64,000 nt of DNA. It comes from Chloroflexota bacterium (GTDB lineage Bacteria; Chloroflexota; Anaerolineae; Promineifilales; Promineifilaceae). Numbering within the stretch: the stretch's first letter is position 1; every line of letters begins with the position of its first letter. Positions 18,738 to 26,947 of the stretch are shown one piece after another. Made by a program: the position numbers and the translations under genes. The notes under the pieces were generated by a model. The model was not told the origin of the DNA. It ran no database searches and worked only from the letters and a program-made list of their open reading frames with translations. The stretch covers positions 1-64,000 of the forward strand of contig JAAEOP010000139.1 in assembly GCA_024223125.1 (NCBI GenBank), read 5' to 3'.

Positions 18738-18965
18738 CTAAACTGTATTTGCAATTTGTTCGCTGGTCGGTGGTGTTACCTGACGTTTTATGGCTGTCCC
18801 TAACCGGATGAACAGTTCGCCACTGACGAGTAATACTTTTTTGTGGGTTGGTTTCTCTTTTTTGGGGACAACGTTTAGATGATAGGCATATTTTTGAGCG
18901 AGATCTGCTTCTTCTCGCCGCAATTTATGCGTTTGATACCATAAATGATCGGGACAAAATAACAT
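18738..18965 (-). CDS. Small uncharacterised protein in DUF2089 operon
   Basis: The protein has 75 residues and I do not recognise its family. Start ATG 18965 was chosen because AAGGAG lies six bases upstream; an in-frame start further up would add an Ala-rich stretch encoded by an ACGGCCGT/NotI-like region. The sequence opens MLFCPDHLWYQTHKLRREEADL, a likely amphipathic helix, and continues with a basic stretch (KKEKPTHKK) and a short hydrophobic strand. It lies 11 bases before the repeat protein gene and 86 after the DUF2089 stop, all on the minus strand. Its role is unknown. Confidence 0.55.
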   Translation of the reverse strand: MLFCPDHLWYQTHKLRREEADLAQKYAYHLNVVPKKEKPTHKKVLLVSGELFIRLGTAIKRQVTPPTSEQIANTV

Positions 18966-19051
18966 GAGTTTCTCCTTGCAGGGGGCAGCTGCGGCCGCAC
19001 GGCCGTTACCTGCCACACTAAATTTGCTTAATTGAGGGGTGCGATGTTGTT

Positions 19052-19447
19052 CTAACCAGATTTAATCGCTTTCAACAAATCGGCCGCTTCACCGGCGTTA
19101 ATCTCGCCTGCGTCCAGCCGGGTCAAAATGTCTTGCCGCTGTGCGTTCAAGTCAGTGTGTGATTCTGACGGTTCCACATTTTTCTTTTCCAACCCCAAGA
19201 CTTCAATAATTTCATTGATGCGGTTGCGAATCGCCCAATATGATTCACCTAACTCTCGTTCCATCTCTTTTACATTCCCCTTATTCTTAATAAAGACTTC
19301 CAGAAAGGTCAGGTTTTCGGGAGAGAGGTGGGCAAAAATGGTGGGTTGAAATTCACCAACTATACCCGTTCCACATCGGATACAGGTTTGTTGGCTGACA
19401 ATTAATTCGCCTTCGCAGGCAGGACAAACTTCCAAGAGCTTTCGCAT
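19052..19447 (-). CDS. DUF2089 family zinc-ribbon protein with SHOCT-like tail
   Basis: The protein has 131 residues. An N-terminal zinc ribbon (CPAC about residue 8 and CIRC about 24) is followed by a helix-turn-helix-like region (FLEVFIKNKGNVKEMERELG ... IRNRINEIIEVLG), the DUF2089 hallmark. The C-terminus (ILTRLDAGEINAGEAADLL) is a SHOCT-like hairpin matching the head of the 17575-18726 protein. The frame is open to 19528, but a strong minus-strand promoter lies at 19507-19535, inside that extension. I therefore start at ATG 19447, which also aligns with the usual DUF2089 start. It is likely a transcription regulator of this operon. Confidence 0.8.
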   Translation of the reverse strand: MRKLLEVCPACEGELIVSQQTCIRCGTGIVGEFQPTIFAHLSPENLTFLEVFIKNKGNVKEMERELGESYWAIRNRINEIIEVLGLEKKNVEPSESHTDLNAQRQDILTRLDAGEINAGEAADLLKAIKSG

Positions 19448-19506
19448 TAGTTCATTCTCACAGACTATAATTTGATATTTTTGACAACGGGGCCAAAGTT
19501 GTGAGC

Positions 19507-19535
19507 ATAATACACAATAATCCATCATTTGTCAA
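19507..19535 (-). promoter_or_regulatory. Sigma-70-type promoter for the DUF2089 operon
   Basis: On the minus strand TTGACA (19535-19530) and TATTAT (19512-19507) are separated by exactly 17 bases, a near-consensus pair. Transcription would begin near 19500, about 50 bases upstream of ATG 19447. This excludes the longer start at 19528. Confidence 0.75.
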
Positions 19536-19567
19536 CAAATATTTTGAAATTAAATCAAATATTTTGA
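19536..19567 (-). promoter_or_regulatory. Paired CAAATATTTTGA direct repeats upstream of promoter
   Basis: Two identical CAAATATTTTGA sequences (19536-19547 and 19556-19567) lie 20 bp apart, about two helical turns, immediately upstream of the -35 box. Such phasing suggests an activator or self-regulator site, or an UP-like AT-rich element. The DUF2089 protein is the natural candidate ligand, by inference only. Confidence 0.5.
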
Positions 19568-19674
19568 TAACTGGTCTAAATTGGCACAATTTGCAAAAAA
19601 AATTTGAGGATCATTCTAAATCTGTGTATCTATTTGGACTTCTCCGACAACCTGCTAGAGACACTTTCAAGCAA

Positions 19675-20628
19675 TCACGAAACGGAAATGATGCTCTGAC
19701 CGAAACCAAAGCCTAATGATACAGCACGGACAAATAATAAAAATGGTGATGCCAATGCTACTGCTCGATCTTTTCCCCATGCTTTACGGCCGAATGGCAG
19801 TGTTGTCAATAAAAAAATAAATAGGAGGACGGCAGTCACCAGAGCCAGCGTCGTCAGCAAAATCGTACCGGCCAATGAAAGTAAAATCAGGGCGGCCAAC
19901 CCCATTTGTACTTTGAGACTTTGTGGTGTGTGGGAATCTCGGATAACCCGGTTTGGGTAGCGACGGATGAACTGGGCTTTGTGGTAGCCAATCATATATT
20001 TTTTACGGGCATATTTGCGGATTGTGTCGCTGTGAGTGTGGCTGACAACGGCCGTGGGGCAAAACACCATCTTGTACCCCTGCGCTACCAATCGAAATGA
20101 AAGTTCCTGGTCTTCCACATAAAAAATACGCTCATCAAATCCGCCCACAGCATCTAACGCCGAATGCCGGTATACGGCCGAGTACGTGTCTACAAAATCA
20201 ATTGTTTCCTGACCGTGCATCAGGTCATATTTGTCTTCATATTCAATTTGTACAAAACGGGCTACAAGCTGCTGTTGGTTGGTTTCGTAGATGCCTTTGC
20301 CGCCACTGATGGAGGGGTCTTGCAACGGCCGTGTCAGTTCTGCCAACCAATCTGGGCGGGGTACACAATCGGCGTCGGTGAAGCAGATGATGTCGCCTGT
20401 GGCGGCCGTTAAACCCAGATTACGGGCAGCGGCGGCGCCTTTGTTGTGTGGCTGGCGCAGGAGGGTGACATTGGTTTTTTGGGCGCGTGCGGCCGTGTCA
20501 TCCGTCGAGCCATCATCCACCACAATCACCTCATACTCAGCGGCTGCTAATGTTTGATTTTGCAGCGCCGCCAGGCAGACATCAATGGTACGGGCGGCAT
20601 TGTAGGCGGGTATGATAACTGAAATCAT
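19675..20628 (-). CDS. Family 2 glycosyltransferase with C-terminal membrane helices
   Basis: This 317-aa GT-A enzyme has SVIIPAYNA at the start, nucleotide-binding VVDDGSTDD (about 38), the metal DxD in CFTDADC (about 88) and a catalytic-base region VEDQELSFRL (about 180). Two or three hydrophobic helices near 235-305 anchor it to the membrane. ATG 20628 overlaps the upstream stop as ATGA, indicating translational coupling to the flippase-like gene; a GTG at 20649 is possible but lacks a ribosome site. It is the distal gene of the surface polysaccharide locus, where it probably adds a sugar to a lipid-linked chain. Confidence 0.88.
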   Translation of the reverse strand: MISVIIPAYNAARTIDVCLAALQNQTLAAAEYEVIVVDDGSTDDTAARAQKTNVTLLRQPHNKGAAAARNLGLTAATGDIICFTDADCVPRPDWLAELTRPLQDPSISGGKGIYETNQQQLVARFVQIEYEDKYDLMHGQETIDFVDTYSAVYRHSALDAVGGFDERIFYVEDQELSFRLVAQGYKMVFCPTAVVSHTHSDTIRKYARKKYMIGYHKAQFIRRYPNRVIRDSHTPQSLKVQMGLAALILLSLAGTILLTTLALVTAVLLFIFLLTTLPFGRKAWGKDRAVALASPFLLFVRAVSLGFGFGQSIISVS

Positions 20629-21680
20629 CTGCTTTCTGACCTGCGCCACTGCCAGCCAGTGCGGGAAGCGGCAATGCTGCCCAAGATGATTAGTGGCAAC
20701 ACGGCTACCAGGTGAAAAATGATGGTGAACCCGGCAATCGTAGCTTCATTTTCCAGGCCAAAGCGAAGCAGTAGAAAAGCAGCCACGCCATCAAAAATGC
20801 CAATTTTGCCGGGGGTGGTAGGCGGAACCAGGGCCAGGGTGATGGCAATATTGATGACGGCCGCTTCCACCCAGCCAAAGGGGATATGGAAGGCAGCAAA
20901 GAGCAGCAGCGGCGTCAAAAGAGAAATAAGCGCGATGACGGCCGAACTACCCAACAAGATCAACGCCAGACGCCGGTCTCGCAAAGCAGCCAATCCTTCC
21001 AACCCGGTAATGGTCCAGTGGGTTAAACGGCCAGCCAGAGACGGGGGCAAATATTTGAATACGGCTTGCATAAGGCGGATGATCCACTCAGTTTTAAGGG
21101 CGATGAGAGCTAAAACAAGCAGCACAATTAGTGCCGCACCGCCGAGGATCAGGGTGCTGTTGGTTTCGTTAAGAAAGTCGGGAATGACAACGGCCGACAC
21201 CACAACTGCCAGCAATAAACCCAACATCATCATATCCAGCGTTTTTTCCAAAACCAACGTTCCCAATGTGCGAGTTTTGCTCATGATGGTCAGCCTATCC
21301 AGAGCAAAAATGCGGGCCAGCTCACCCAGCCGGAAAAACGGCACCAAAATGTTGACGTAAGCGCCCAACAGCAGCGCCCAAAATAGAGGCATGAAGGGGG
21401 GGGCCTGCTGTCGGGGAGGGAACATTAACTGCCAGCGCCAGGTTTTTAATAACAGAATAGAAAGAATGGTTAAGAGGCTGAGGAGGATGTAAAACAAATT
21501 GGCTGCGACCAGAGCTTGCCACAACGCCGCCAGACTTACACGGCCGACTAGATACAAAATGCCGGCAGCCAAGAGCAAGATGGTCAGGGCAATATTCAAC
21601 CAGGCCCAAATTGAACCCATAGGCGGTCTTGTAGGTGGCGGCAGTTCATGTTTGTCGCTGCTGAGATTACTCTCTTTCAT
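20625..21680 (-). CDS. Lysylphosphatidylglycerol synthase-TM/UPF0104 family membrane protein
   Basis: This 351-residue protein has about eight transmembrane helices, with FFRLGELARIFALDRL (about residue 115), EKTLDMMMLGLL and PTTPGKIGIFDG (about 295), all typical of the UPF0104/AglD-like family. Members act as flippase-like or glycosyl-lipid factors near dolichol- or undecaprenyl-linked sugar transferases (family knowledge). There is no synthetase domain, so it is not a full MprF. Overlaps of four bases at both ends (ATGA) couple it to the DUF2723 and GT2 genes, pointing to a shared membrane glycosylation pathway. Confidence 0.82.
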   Translation of the reverse strand: MKESNLSSDKHELPPPTRPPMGSIWAWLNIALTILLLAAGILYLVGRVSLAALWQALVAANLFYILLSLLTILSILLLKTWRWQLMFPPRQQAPPFMPLFWALLLGAYVNILVPFFRLGELARIFALDRLTIMSKTRTLGTLVLEKTLDMMMLGLLLAVVVSAVVIPDFLNETNSTLILGGAALIVLLVLALIALKTEWIIRLMQAVFKYLPPSLAGRLTHWTITGLEGLAALRDRRLALILLGSSAVIALISLLTPLLLFAAFHIPFGWVEAAVINIAITLALVPPTTPGKIGIFDGVAAFLLLRFGLENEATIAGFTIIFHLVAVLPLIILGSIAASRTGWQWRRSESR

Positions 21681-23089
21681 AGTTGATTATCCTGACAGTT
21701 CAATGAATAGGCTGGTGTTTGGTCCGGTTTGATTTGGGCGTGGCATAACGGCCGTATGCTACCATTTCTCCGTTCAAAGACAGCTAAATCGTCTGTCTGA
21801 GGTAGATAGAGATCAGGATATTCTGTTTGTAATTGGTCACGATACCAGTCAAAGGCAAATAAATGTGTGTCTACCAGGATGGTATCCGGGCGCTGTCCCT
21901 CAGCAAAATGGAAATACCACAAACTGAATGTGGTAGCCGCATCGGAGGAGAGGATGAGGGCGTTGGTGGGGGCGGTGGATAGCAGATTTGTTGCCAACGG
22001 CCGCAGCCTATGATCATCGCTTAAATTTTGCGTCTGGAAGTTTAGCAATAACAGGAACAGAGGCAAACTTAAAGCTATCCAGCCAATGCGGCGTAACCCA
22101 ATTGTCAACAGAGGAGTCAGCAGTAACAGAGTCGGTAAAATCAACACAATGGCGTCATCAGTGTTGTAGGTGAAGGCATAAATAAGATAGATGACGGCCG
22201 TAAACAACAATCCAAACGTAAGACGGCGTAAGGGGTGCAAATCTGGCTGGCGACCAATTTGCCAGACTCCAATTCCAAGAACAATAAAACCAATCCAGGC
22301 AAACTGTTGGGATAGCAGCCAGGTCCAATCAGACAGGCGCAGCAGCAGTTGGTCTGGAGGTAGGCTAAAGAGATTGGGGCGGTAAATGTGGCCGCTAACC
22401 AGCCACCACCAGCCGCTTAAAGTAGTAGGGTTGCTCCAAATAATTGGACTGCCGGATTGGGCAATGAAGGGGATGAGCAAGAATGGGAGCAAGCCAATCC
22501 CCACGCCTACGCCCAATTTGGGGAGATTTCGTCGCTCAATGCAGAGAATTGCTAATGGCAGCATGAGCAAAGAGGTGAGGTGGGTAGTTATACTTAAGCC
22601 CAAAAATAGGCCGGTGAACCACGACGGCCGTTCACCCAATAATGCCCATAGAAATAACGATAGGCACAACAAATTCAACCCGTACACTTCGCTGATGGTG
22701 GCCTGGCCCCAAACGAGCGGAGCCAGCGCAAATGTGAGTCCGACGGCAACGGCCGTGCCCATTTGCTGCTTTTGGTTGAAGTGGTTGGTCAGAAGATGGA
22801 ACGAGGCCGCAGTGGTGAATCCGGCCGCCAGAGCAACGGCCGTAGCCGAAAGCAAGTTTAAGCGATAGGCTACCTCCCCCCAGGGAAGCAAGCTGAACAA
22901 TTTACCAATCAATATGTAAGTGGGGTAGCCGGAAGGGTGGGGAACGCCTAAGGTGACAGCGGCCGTAATCAATTCACCGCCATCACTGCCATAGTTGGCC
23001 CAGGTTAAATCGGGAGCCAGGGTAAGATTGTATACTGCAAATGCCAGACTGGTTGTTAGTAGCGCTGCGGCGGCTGTTTCAATACGCAC
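21677..23089 (-). CDS. DUF2723 (GT-C fold) membrane glycosyltransferase-like protein
   Basis: The protein has about 470 residues with ten or more hydrophobic helices. The first loop carries the family motif NYGSDGGELITAA with the catalytic-type Asp, then LGVPHPSGYPTY. DUF2723 proteins are GT-C enzymes related to protein O-mannosyltransferases that use lipid-linked sugar donors (family knowledge). The C-terminal soluble part (about 100 residues) is probably extracytoplasmic. An upstream start at 23140 would overlap the sugar transferase by 62 bases; GTG 23089 with AGGGGG just before it overlaps by only 11 and is preferred. It is coupled by ATGA to the next gene. Confidence 0.82.
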   Translation of the reverse strand: MRIETAAAALLTTSLAFAVYNLTLAPDLTWANYGSDGGELITAAVTLGVPHPSGYPTYILIGKLFSLLPWGEVAYRLNLLSATAVALAAGFTTAASFHLLTNHFNQKQQMGTAVAVGLTFALAPLVWGQATISEVYGLNLLCLSLFLWALLGERPSWFTGLFLGLSITTHLTSLLMLPLAILCIERRNLPKLGVGVGIGLLPFLLIPFIAQSGSPIIWSNPTTLSGWWWLVSGHIYRPNLFSLPPDQLLLRLSDWTWLLSQQFAWIGFIVLGIGVWQIGRQPDLHPLRRLTFGLLFTAVIYLIYAFTYNTDDAIVLILPTLLLLTPLLTIGLRRIGWIALSLPLFLLLLNFQTQNLSDDHRLRPLATNLLSTAPTNALILSSDAATTFSLWYFHFAEGQRPDTILVDTHLFAFDWYRDQLQTEYPDLYLPQTDDLAVFERRNGSIRPLCHAQIKPDQTPAYSLNCQDNQL

Positions 23090-23708
23090 CAGTCCCCCTG
23101 ATGACGGCCGGAATTGTGCGTAGAATAATGAGCAGATCACCCCGCAGCGTGATGTGGCCGATATAGGTTAAATCTAGTTGCAGACGCTGTTCGGTTGATA
23201 GATTTCCCCGGCCAGCAATTTGCATGGGGCCGGTAAGCCCTGGTTTTACCAATAAACATTGCCGTTGCTGTTCGTTGTATTGGGCCACAATGTGGATGTC
23301 TTCGGGGCGAGGGCCAACCAGACTTATCTCACCTTTTAACATGTTCCAGAATTGGGGCAGTTCATCCAGACTCCAACGACGTAAGAAGCGGCCAATTCTG
23401 GTTATGCGGGGATCGTGACGGTTTTTGGCTATGATCTTGGTCGTTGCTGTCTGGGGATTGTGGGACATGGAACGAAATTTGTAGGCGATAAACGGCCGTC
23501 CTTCTAGTCCAGCGCGTGGCTGCCGAAACAAAATGGGACCGGGTGAATCCAGCCGGATGGCTGTGGTGATGAATGGGGTCAGAAGCAAAGTGACGGCCAA
23601 CCCAATTAACGCGCCGCAGATGTCAATTGTGCGTTTGGCAACGGCTGTCGCTGGGGGAATAAGGAGTATACCGGTGTATTGCTGTCTTGGTGATGTTGTT
23701 TCAGGCAT
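23079..23708 (-). CDS. Bacterial sugar transferase (undecaprenyl-phosphate phosphoglycosyltransferase)
   Basis: This 209-aa initiating transferase of the PF02397 family has one hydrophobic re-entrant helix (about 25-50), KRTIDICGA, SPGPILFRQPRAG, YKFRSM, and the signature RRWSLDELPQFWNMLKGE with SLVGPRP. These enzymes move a sugar-1-phosphate to undecaprenyl phosphate and so start exopolysaccharide or O-glycan synthesis. Only the core catalytic part is present, without the long N-terminal membrane domain of WbaP-type proteins. It is flanked upstream by a C25 protease gene (gap 7) and downstream by DUF2723, in one minus-strand run. Confidence 0.9.
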   Translation of the reverse strand: MPETTSPRQQYTGILLIPPATAVAKRTIDICGALIGLAVTLLLTPFITTAIRLDSPGPILFRQPRAGLEGRPFIAYKFRSMSHNPQTATTKIIAKNRHDPRITRIGRFLRRWSLDELPQFWNMLKGEISLVGPRPEDIHIVAQYNEQQRQCLLVKPGLTGPMQIAGRGNLSTEQRLQLDLTYIGHITLRGDLLIILRTIPAVIRGTGAY

Positions 23709-23715
23709 AATTGAA

Positions 23716-25824
23716 TCATGAATTGTTAGTTGCAGACGGCCGTATGATTATTGTGCTGGGGTCGCCCAGGAGCACAAATGTGTCGCTGATTTCTCGCAGC
23801 CCAATGTTATGTTCCAGATTTAAGGAAAGTTTTGCCTGTTGAAAGGCATCCCCCATGCGTTCTGTTTCCTGGTTATTGAGGTTTTGCAGTAAAGCAGTGG
23901 CAAATGGTTCCTGGTGGGTGGAGAGTGTCAGGCTGGTGGCGGCCACGAGCAGCACGGGGCCGTTTTCATGCTTGAGCATCACTTCAGACAAGGATTCGAC
24001 ATCGGGTTGGGCAAAGAGACCGGTGAGGCAGGTAAGCTGGACGACGATGGGAGGATTGTCAGATGCTAATCCGCTGACGGCCGCGCTGTTAAACACATCA
24101 TCCTTGCCCCACAGTTCCAGACTGCCGTGGCCGATGTAGGTGGTTAACCAGGCGCCATCGTTCCAGGCAGCGGTCACTTCGGGAATGGTTGCCCCGTCCA
24201 GATGGGTAACAGCTTCGTCGGGGATTTGGCTGTCTTGCCAGATGCGTTGGGCAATAATGCCAAACTGTTCTTCGGTGCCATCGGTGGTGAAGAGGGCGTT
24301 GTCGGCGGCCGTACTCTGTTCATACGCTAATGTGCGGGCGACTAATGATTCTACTTCGGCCGGGGTGTTAACCGGCCAACGGCCGACAGCCAGGTCAGGC
24401 CGCATATCGCCATCAATATCAGCCAGACGAGAATCACTGACGGTTTCGCCACTGTATTGCACTGGAACCATCGGCGAGGGTAGATGATTTTCAGGCAGGG
24501 GATGGGTGTAGCTACGATAATCGGATGTGGCATCACCGACGAGAAAGAGGTATTGGGGTGGCGTTTGCCAATTTTCAACCGCGTAAGTTACAAACTGATT
24601 GATGGTCGTAGGCGAGGCTTCGCCATAACCAAATTCAGCGTATATTTCGGCCGTGGGTACAACGGCGACGCTTAAACCTTGTTCCTGGCGGGCTGTTACC
24701 AATGGTTCTAGCGCTGGCGCCAGTGCGTCGGTGGTGATGATGAGCAGATCGGCCTGGTTGTCACTGTTGTGCCAGTCGCTCTGGCGCATAGGTGTGACGG
24801 ACTGGGGCGAGAGAAAACCCTGGGGGCCTACGGCCGTGACCTGCATTCCCTCAGCCACATCTACAAACATCTGGCCATCCTCATAACGGCCGGAAAGCAG
24901 CGCTGGTTGGGTCGGGTCTTGTACATCCAACACCAGGGGCGCGTCTGCAAAACCAGATAGAGTGAAGGCTGATTCCTGATCAGCGCTAAAAATAAGCTGG
25001 TCTGTTTGGGCGGCGGCTGGGGTAGGGAAGGTCAGATCGAGGTTGTTTAGCTGCATGATGTCCAGAAGAGCCGCGCCGGGAATTCCATTGTCCAGGGTGA
25101 TGCTGTTTTCGCCAGCCTGTAAGGTTCCGGGAGGAAGGGGAATATTGGCGGTGTAATGGGTGTTCCCATCCCAACGAATTGTGTCTATGGCCTGGCCGTT
25201 GACGCGCAGTTCAAAATCATGATCATCTTCGATATCGAGAGCATGGGTGACGCCCCATAAAGTTATTTGCAAGCTGCCAGACCCATCAGTGAGGGGGGGG
25301 AGGGTAAAGGGGATTTCAACATTTTCTCCTTGGCGCAATTTTTGCCAATACCAGGGATCGGTATGTTCGATGTCTAATGCCTGGGCTTCGTAGAGAAGGT
25401 TGTCTTCCAGGTGGCGAGATTGGGTGATGATGTTTTGGGTGGAACCGGTGGCGGGCACGGCCGTATCCGCCATTATTTCGGCTGCCTGGCCTGTTTTTAG
25501 CAGGTACGGTCGGGTTGTAACATAGCGGCTGTCGGGAGCTTGCCCGTAAAAAATAAGGTTGTTGTTTTGTATGAGAATGGGGACAGCCGTGCCGTTTTGG
25601 CTTAGGTGGATGTTGTCGGCCGTGAAGGTGGGCGTTTCCAGACCGGCTTCTTCAAAATGAGCTGGGGTAAGCTGGTAAAGGCCATCTTCAGTAATGTGAA
25701 TGAACAGTTTGCCGGAAGAAGTTTCCCCAACGATAGGGGTGTTGTTTTTAGACCGGTTGCAGGCGACCAATAAGAGTAGGGCGGACAAGGCGCCAATGAT
25801 CAGGATGTGTCGTATTGTTTTCAC
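23716..25824 (-). CDS. C25 (gingipain-like) cysteine peptidase, lipoprotein
   Basis: The protein has 702 residues. A lipoprotein signal ends in LLVAC (Cys about residue 22). A beta-rich middle (about 130-340) precedes the peptidase C25 domain (about 355-690): FLVGDATSD, catalytic His in YIGHGSLELWG and catalytic Cys in QLTCLTGLF. The dyad is intact. Start is GTG 25824; the frame lies 8 bases after the FnIII-type gene. Placement among polysaccharide genes suggests it processes or matures surface proteins rather than serving general nutrition (inference). The second C25 gene at 26948 is a distant paralog with the same His/Cys spacing. Confidence 0.85.
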   Translation of the reverse strand: MKTIRHILIIGALSALLLLVACNRSKNNTPIVGETSSGKLFIHITEDGLYQLTPAHFEEAGLETPTFTADNIHLSQNGTAVPILIQNNNLIFYGQAPDSRYVTTRPYLLKTGQAAEIMADTAVPATGSTQNIITQSRHLEDNLLYEAQALDIEHTDPWYWQKLRQGENVEIPFTLPPLTDGSGSLQITLWGVTHALDIEDDHDFELRVNGQAIDTIRWDGNTHYTANIPLPPGTLQAGENSITLDNGIPGAALLDIMQLNNLDLTFPTPAAAQTDQLIFSADQESAFTLSGFADAPLVLDVQDPTQPALLSGRYEDGQMFVDVAEGMQVTAVGPQGFLSPQSVTPMRQSDWHNSDNQADLLIITTDALAPALEPLVTARQEQGLSVAVVPTAEIYAEFGYGEASPTTINQFVTYAVENWQTPPQYLFLVGDATSDYRSYTHPLPENHLPSPMVPVQYSGETVSDSRLADIDGDMRPDLAVGRWPVNTPAEVESLVARTLAYEQSTAADNALFTTDGTEEQFGIIAQRIWQDSQIPDEAVTHLDGATIPEVTAAWNDGAWLTTYIGHGSLELWGKDDVFNSAAVSGLASDNPPIVVQLTCLTGLFAQPDVESLSEVMLKHENGPVLLVAATSLTLSTHQEPFATALLQNLNNQETERMGDAFQQAKLSLNLEHNIGLREISDTFVLLGDPSTIIIRPSATNNS

Positions 25825-25832
25825 TGTTGTTC

Positions 25833-26894
25833 TTACTCACGCTTGCGGACGAATAAGGCAATGGACCCTCCAATTGCCATGATGAAGATGATGAAGGCAA
25901 CAATGAAACCGACCCATAATACACCGCTGCTGCTTTCTGTTTGGGATTGGTCAGAAGCGGCCGTGTCGTCGGTTTGATTGGTCTGGTCACCAATGATGGC
26001 CACAATGGTTGGCGTTGACTCTGCCAAGCTGCGAGCGGTGACGATGGGATAAGGGGTTGCCGTACCAGGAGTGTTGAGCGGCTGCTCGCCTTCGGGATAG
26101 GTTGCATCGTTTGTATCGGGGACGGCCGTCAGTGAAACTCGGTCGGGATAGCCATTTCCTGGGGTTGCTTCTGTTTGCGCCGCAACTTCAGCGGGTGTCT
26201 CTATAATCATTGGAATCAGTGTAGGTGTGGCTTCCTCTATCGGGGCGGCCGAAACGATGTTAGCCGGGGTGTTTGTAGGGATGGGGGTGTTTGTAGGGAT
26301 GGGGGTATTGGTGGATAGGAAGATGCGGGTAGGGGTTTCTGTAGCCGGAACAGAGGTGGGCGTGGGAGAGGCGCTGGATACGGCCGTGGCTGTATGTGTG
26401 GGCGTATTTTGGTTGGATTGTGGCGTGACGGTGGGGTTGCCGCCGACAGAAATAGGGGTAGGGGTGGCGGTGCCTCCAGCAATGATGGTGAGGGTTTCCA
26501 GAGGGGTGCTGGTGTTGTTGGTTTCGATTTCAACAAGCTGATAGATGTATAGGTGGCCGTTTACGGCCGTTGTATCTACAGCTACATATTCATCCCCAAT
26601 AGTTGGGGAACCGGTTGCCCAAATAATCCCGTCAGTGTATGGCTTACCGCTATCATCTTCAAGGGTGTCTAAATCTACAAAACTACCGCTGCTATCTTTG
26701 CGTTGGATGATGAAATAGGCCGTGTCTAGTTCAGAACCAGTTTTCCAATACAGACGGACCCCATTTGTTGTAGCCGTGGCTGAAAATTCACTTAAGCCAA
26801 CAGCTTGCGGTGGGGCGGCCTGGGTTAGCGTCACAGAAGAAAACCACAGTGTTAACAGACCCAAAAAGATCAGACGTAAATGCTTCAATTTCAT
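25833..26894 (-). CDS. Secreted Thr/Pro-rich protein with fibronectin-like head and C-terminal membrane anchor
   Basis: The protein has 353 residues. A signal peptide (residues 1-27, ending QAA) is followed by a beta module (about 33-140; RLYWKTGSELDTAYFIIQR). A long Thr/Pro/Ser stretch includes direct copies of IPTNTP, encoded by an 18-bp tandem repeat around 26266-26306. A hydrophobic anchor near 325-348 ends with VRKRE. The tripartite tail (hydrophobic helix plus basic end) fixes the C-terminus in the membrane. The beta module matches that of the 30294-30770 protein. I infer a surface stalk, perhaps O-glycosylated by the neighbouring DUF2723 enzyme and cut by a C25 protease. Confidence 0.72.
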   Translation of the reverse strand: MKLKHLRLIFLGLLTLWFSSVTLTQAAPPQAVGLSEFSATATTNGVRLYWKTGSELDTAYFIIQRKDSSGSFVDLDTLEDDSGKPYTDGIIWATGSPTIGDEYVAVDTTAVNGHLYIYQLVEIETNNTSTPLETLTIIAGGTATPTPISVGGNPTVTPQSNQNTPTHTATAVSSASPTPTSVPATETPTRIFLSTNTPIPTNTPIPTNTPANIVSAAPIEEATPTLIPMIIETPAEVAAQTEATPGNGYPDRVSLTAVPDTNDATYPEGEQPLNTPGTATPYPIVTARSLAESTPTIVAIIGDQTNQTDDTAASDQSQTESSSGVLWVGFIVAFIIFIMAIGGSIALFVRKRE

Positions 26895-26906
26895 AGAGTT
26901 TTTGTA

Positions 26907-26940
26907 AGAGGTTCCACCTTTTTGAAAAGGTGGAACCTCT
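26907..26940. repeat. 34-bp hairpin identical to the one at 60303
   Basis: Arms AGAGGTTCCACCTTTT and AAAAGGTGGAACCTCT form a 16-bp stem with a TG centre. It lies between two same-strand genes and is not followed by a T-tract on the minus strand, so it is probably not a strong terminator here. An identical copy follows the thiolase gene 33 kb away. Confidence 0.75.
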
Positions 26941-26947
26941 GTAATTT

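Noticed and set aside
19448..19528. Longer DUF2089 start at 19528
   Set aside because: A promoter with -35/-10 boxes lies inside this extension, and the family starts at the later ATG.
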